Shown here one piece after another: positions 63,668-64,000 of a stretch of DNA of 64,000 bases. The stretch covers positions 186,001 to 250,000 of the forward strand of contig JAFLTO010000002.1 of the NCBI GenBank assembly GCA_022510425.1. The letters run 5' to 3'. This stretch comes from Muribaculaceae bacterium (lineage in GTDB: Bacteria; Bacteroidota; Bacteroidia; Bacteroidales; Muribaculaceae). Below the pieces are notes generated by a model. The model had not been told where the DNA came from and made no database searches. It saw only the letters and a program-made list of their open reading frames with translations. The translations under genes and the position numbers were made by a program. The stretch's first letter is position 1. Each line of letters starts with the position of its first letter.

Positions 63668-64000
63668 ATGGAGGCAACTATTCCTATTCTAATCCTTGCG
63701 TTTCCTCTTTTCACATTCCTGCTTTTAGGTTTGTTGGGAATGAAGATGTCGCATAAGGTGGCAGGATTTATTGGCATAGCTATGTTGGGTACCACTGCAG
63801 TGCTTGCCTATATAGTGGCCTGCACTTATTATTTCAGCGGTGACCCGGCATTTATTTTTGAGGGTGTGCGGCAGCAATATCAAGTGTTTGATGTCACTTG
63901 GCTTGCATTTACTCAAACATTGGTAGTGAAACTCGGTTTCCTTTTGGATCCTATATCTGCGTTGATGCTGGTGGTGATCACGACAATTTCATTCATGGTT
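63668..64000 (+). CDS. nuoL: NADH-quinone oxidoreductase subunit L (3' end beyond window)
   Basis: The first 111 codons of a proton-pumping antiporter-like subunit are seen, starting at the ATG at 63668. The protein has an N-terminal helix (IPILILAFPLFTFLLLGLLG) and the NuoL-typical LGFLLDPISALMLVVITTIS. It continues past the window end, so nuoM and nuoN probably follow. Confidence 0.9.
   Translation, partial: MEATIPILILAFPLFTFLLLGLLGMKMSHKVAGFIGIAMLGTTAVLAYIVACTYYFSGDPAFIFEGVRQQYQVFDVTWLAFTQTLVVKLGFLLDPISALMLVVITTISFMV

Overview
The window is a contiguous bacterial chromosome segment from the order Bacteroidales, most like Muribaculaceae (the family level is an inference from overall protein character). 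The evidence is two SusC/SusD systems, TAnnTTTG-type -7 promoter boxes, almost no Shine-Dalgarno sequences, a PorQ-like type IX secretion protein, a complex I operon with no nuoEFG between nuoCD and nuoH, and the beta/epsilon-first ATP synthase gene order. Coding density is high and no stretch over 300 bases lacks a gene.

Positions 1-28900 hold mostly housekeeping genes. They begin with the 3' end of an outer-membrane beta-barrel gene, an MFS transporter with a small membrane protein, efp, a glycosyltransferase and radC. A minus-strand cluster follows with gpmI, a UshA-like 5'-nucleotidase and a NagZ-like GH3 lipoprotein, then rplS, porQ, a TonB-C protein, a PH-domain protein, prmC and a DUF4136 lipoprotein. 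The plus strand then carries rhomboid, EEP phosphatase, M3 peptidase and ribD, and next the envelope cluster DUF6242, DUF6089, uppS, bamA, two ompH, murI and a TPR protein. A tRNA-Leu(TAA) closes the section.

Positions 28971-50710 are an accessory glycan region built as two divergent polysaccharide-utilisation loci (PULs) of fructan type around one regulator. The minus-strand arm (40803 to 28971) is susC, susD, a DUF4960 surface glycan-binding lipoprotein, a LamG-GH32-like enzyme and a pectinesterase. The plus-strand arm (42698 to 50710) is susC, susD, a DUF4960 lipoprotein and a canonical GH32 lipoprotein. The regulator at 40988-42496 joins a periplasmic sugar-binding domain, one membrane helix, a short coiled coil and an AraC-type DNA-binding domain, with no kinase or receiver. 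A perfect 32-bp palindrome and 21-bp-spaced repeats lie in front of the two susC genes. This is the most unusual system in the window.

Positions 50891-64000 hold respiratory energy genes. A complete eight-gene F1Fo ATP synthase operon (atpDCBEFHAG) sits inside the complex I operon, between nuoH and nuoI, all in one direction and with no clear internal promoter or terminator. The unit runs nuoA, nuoB, nuoCD, nuoH, atpDCBEFHAG, nuoI, nuoJ, nuoK and nuoL (cut by the window end). The layout would co-express proton pumping and ATP synthesis.
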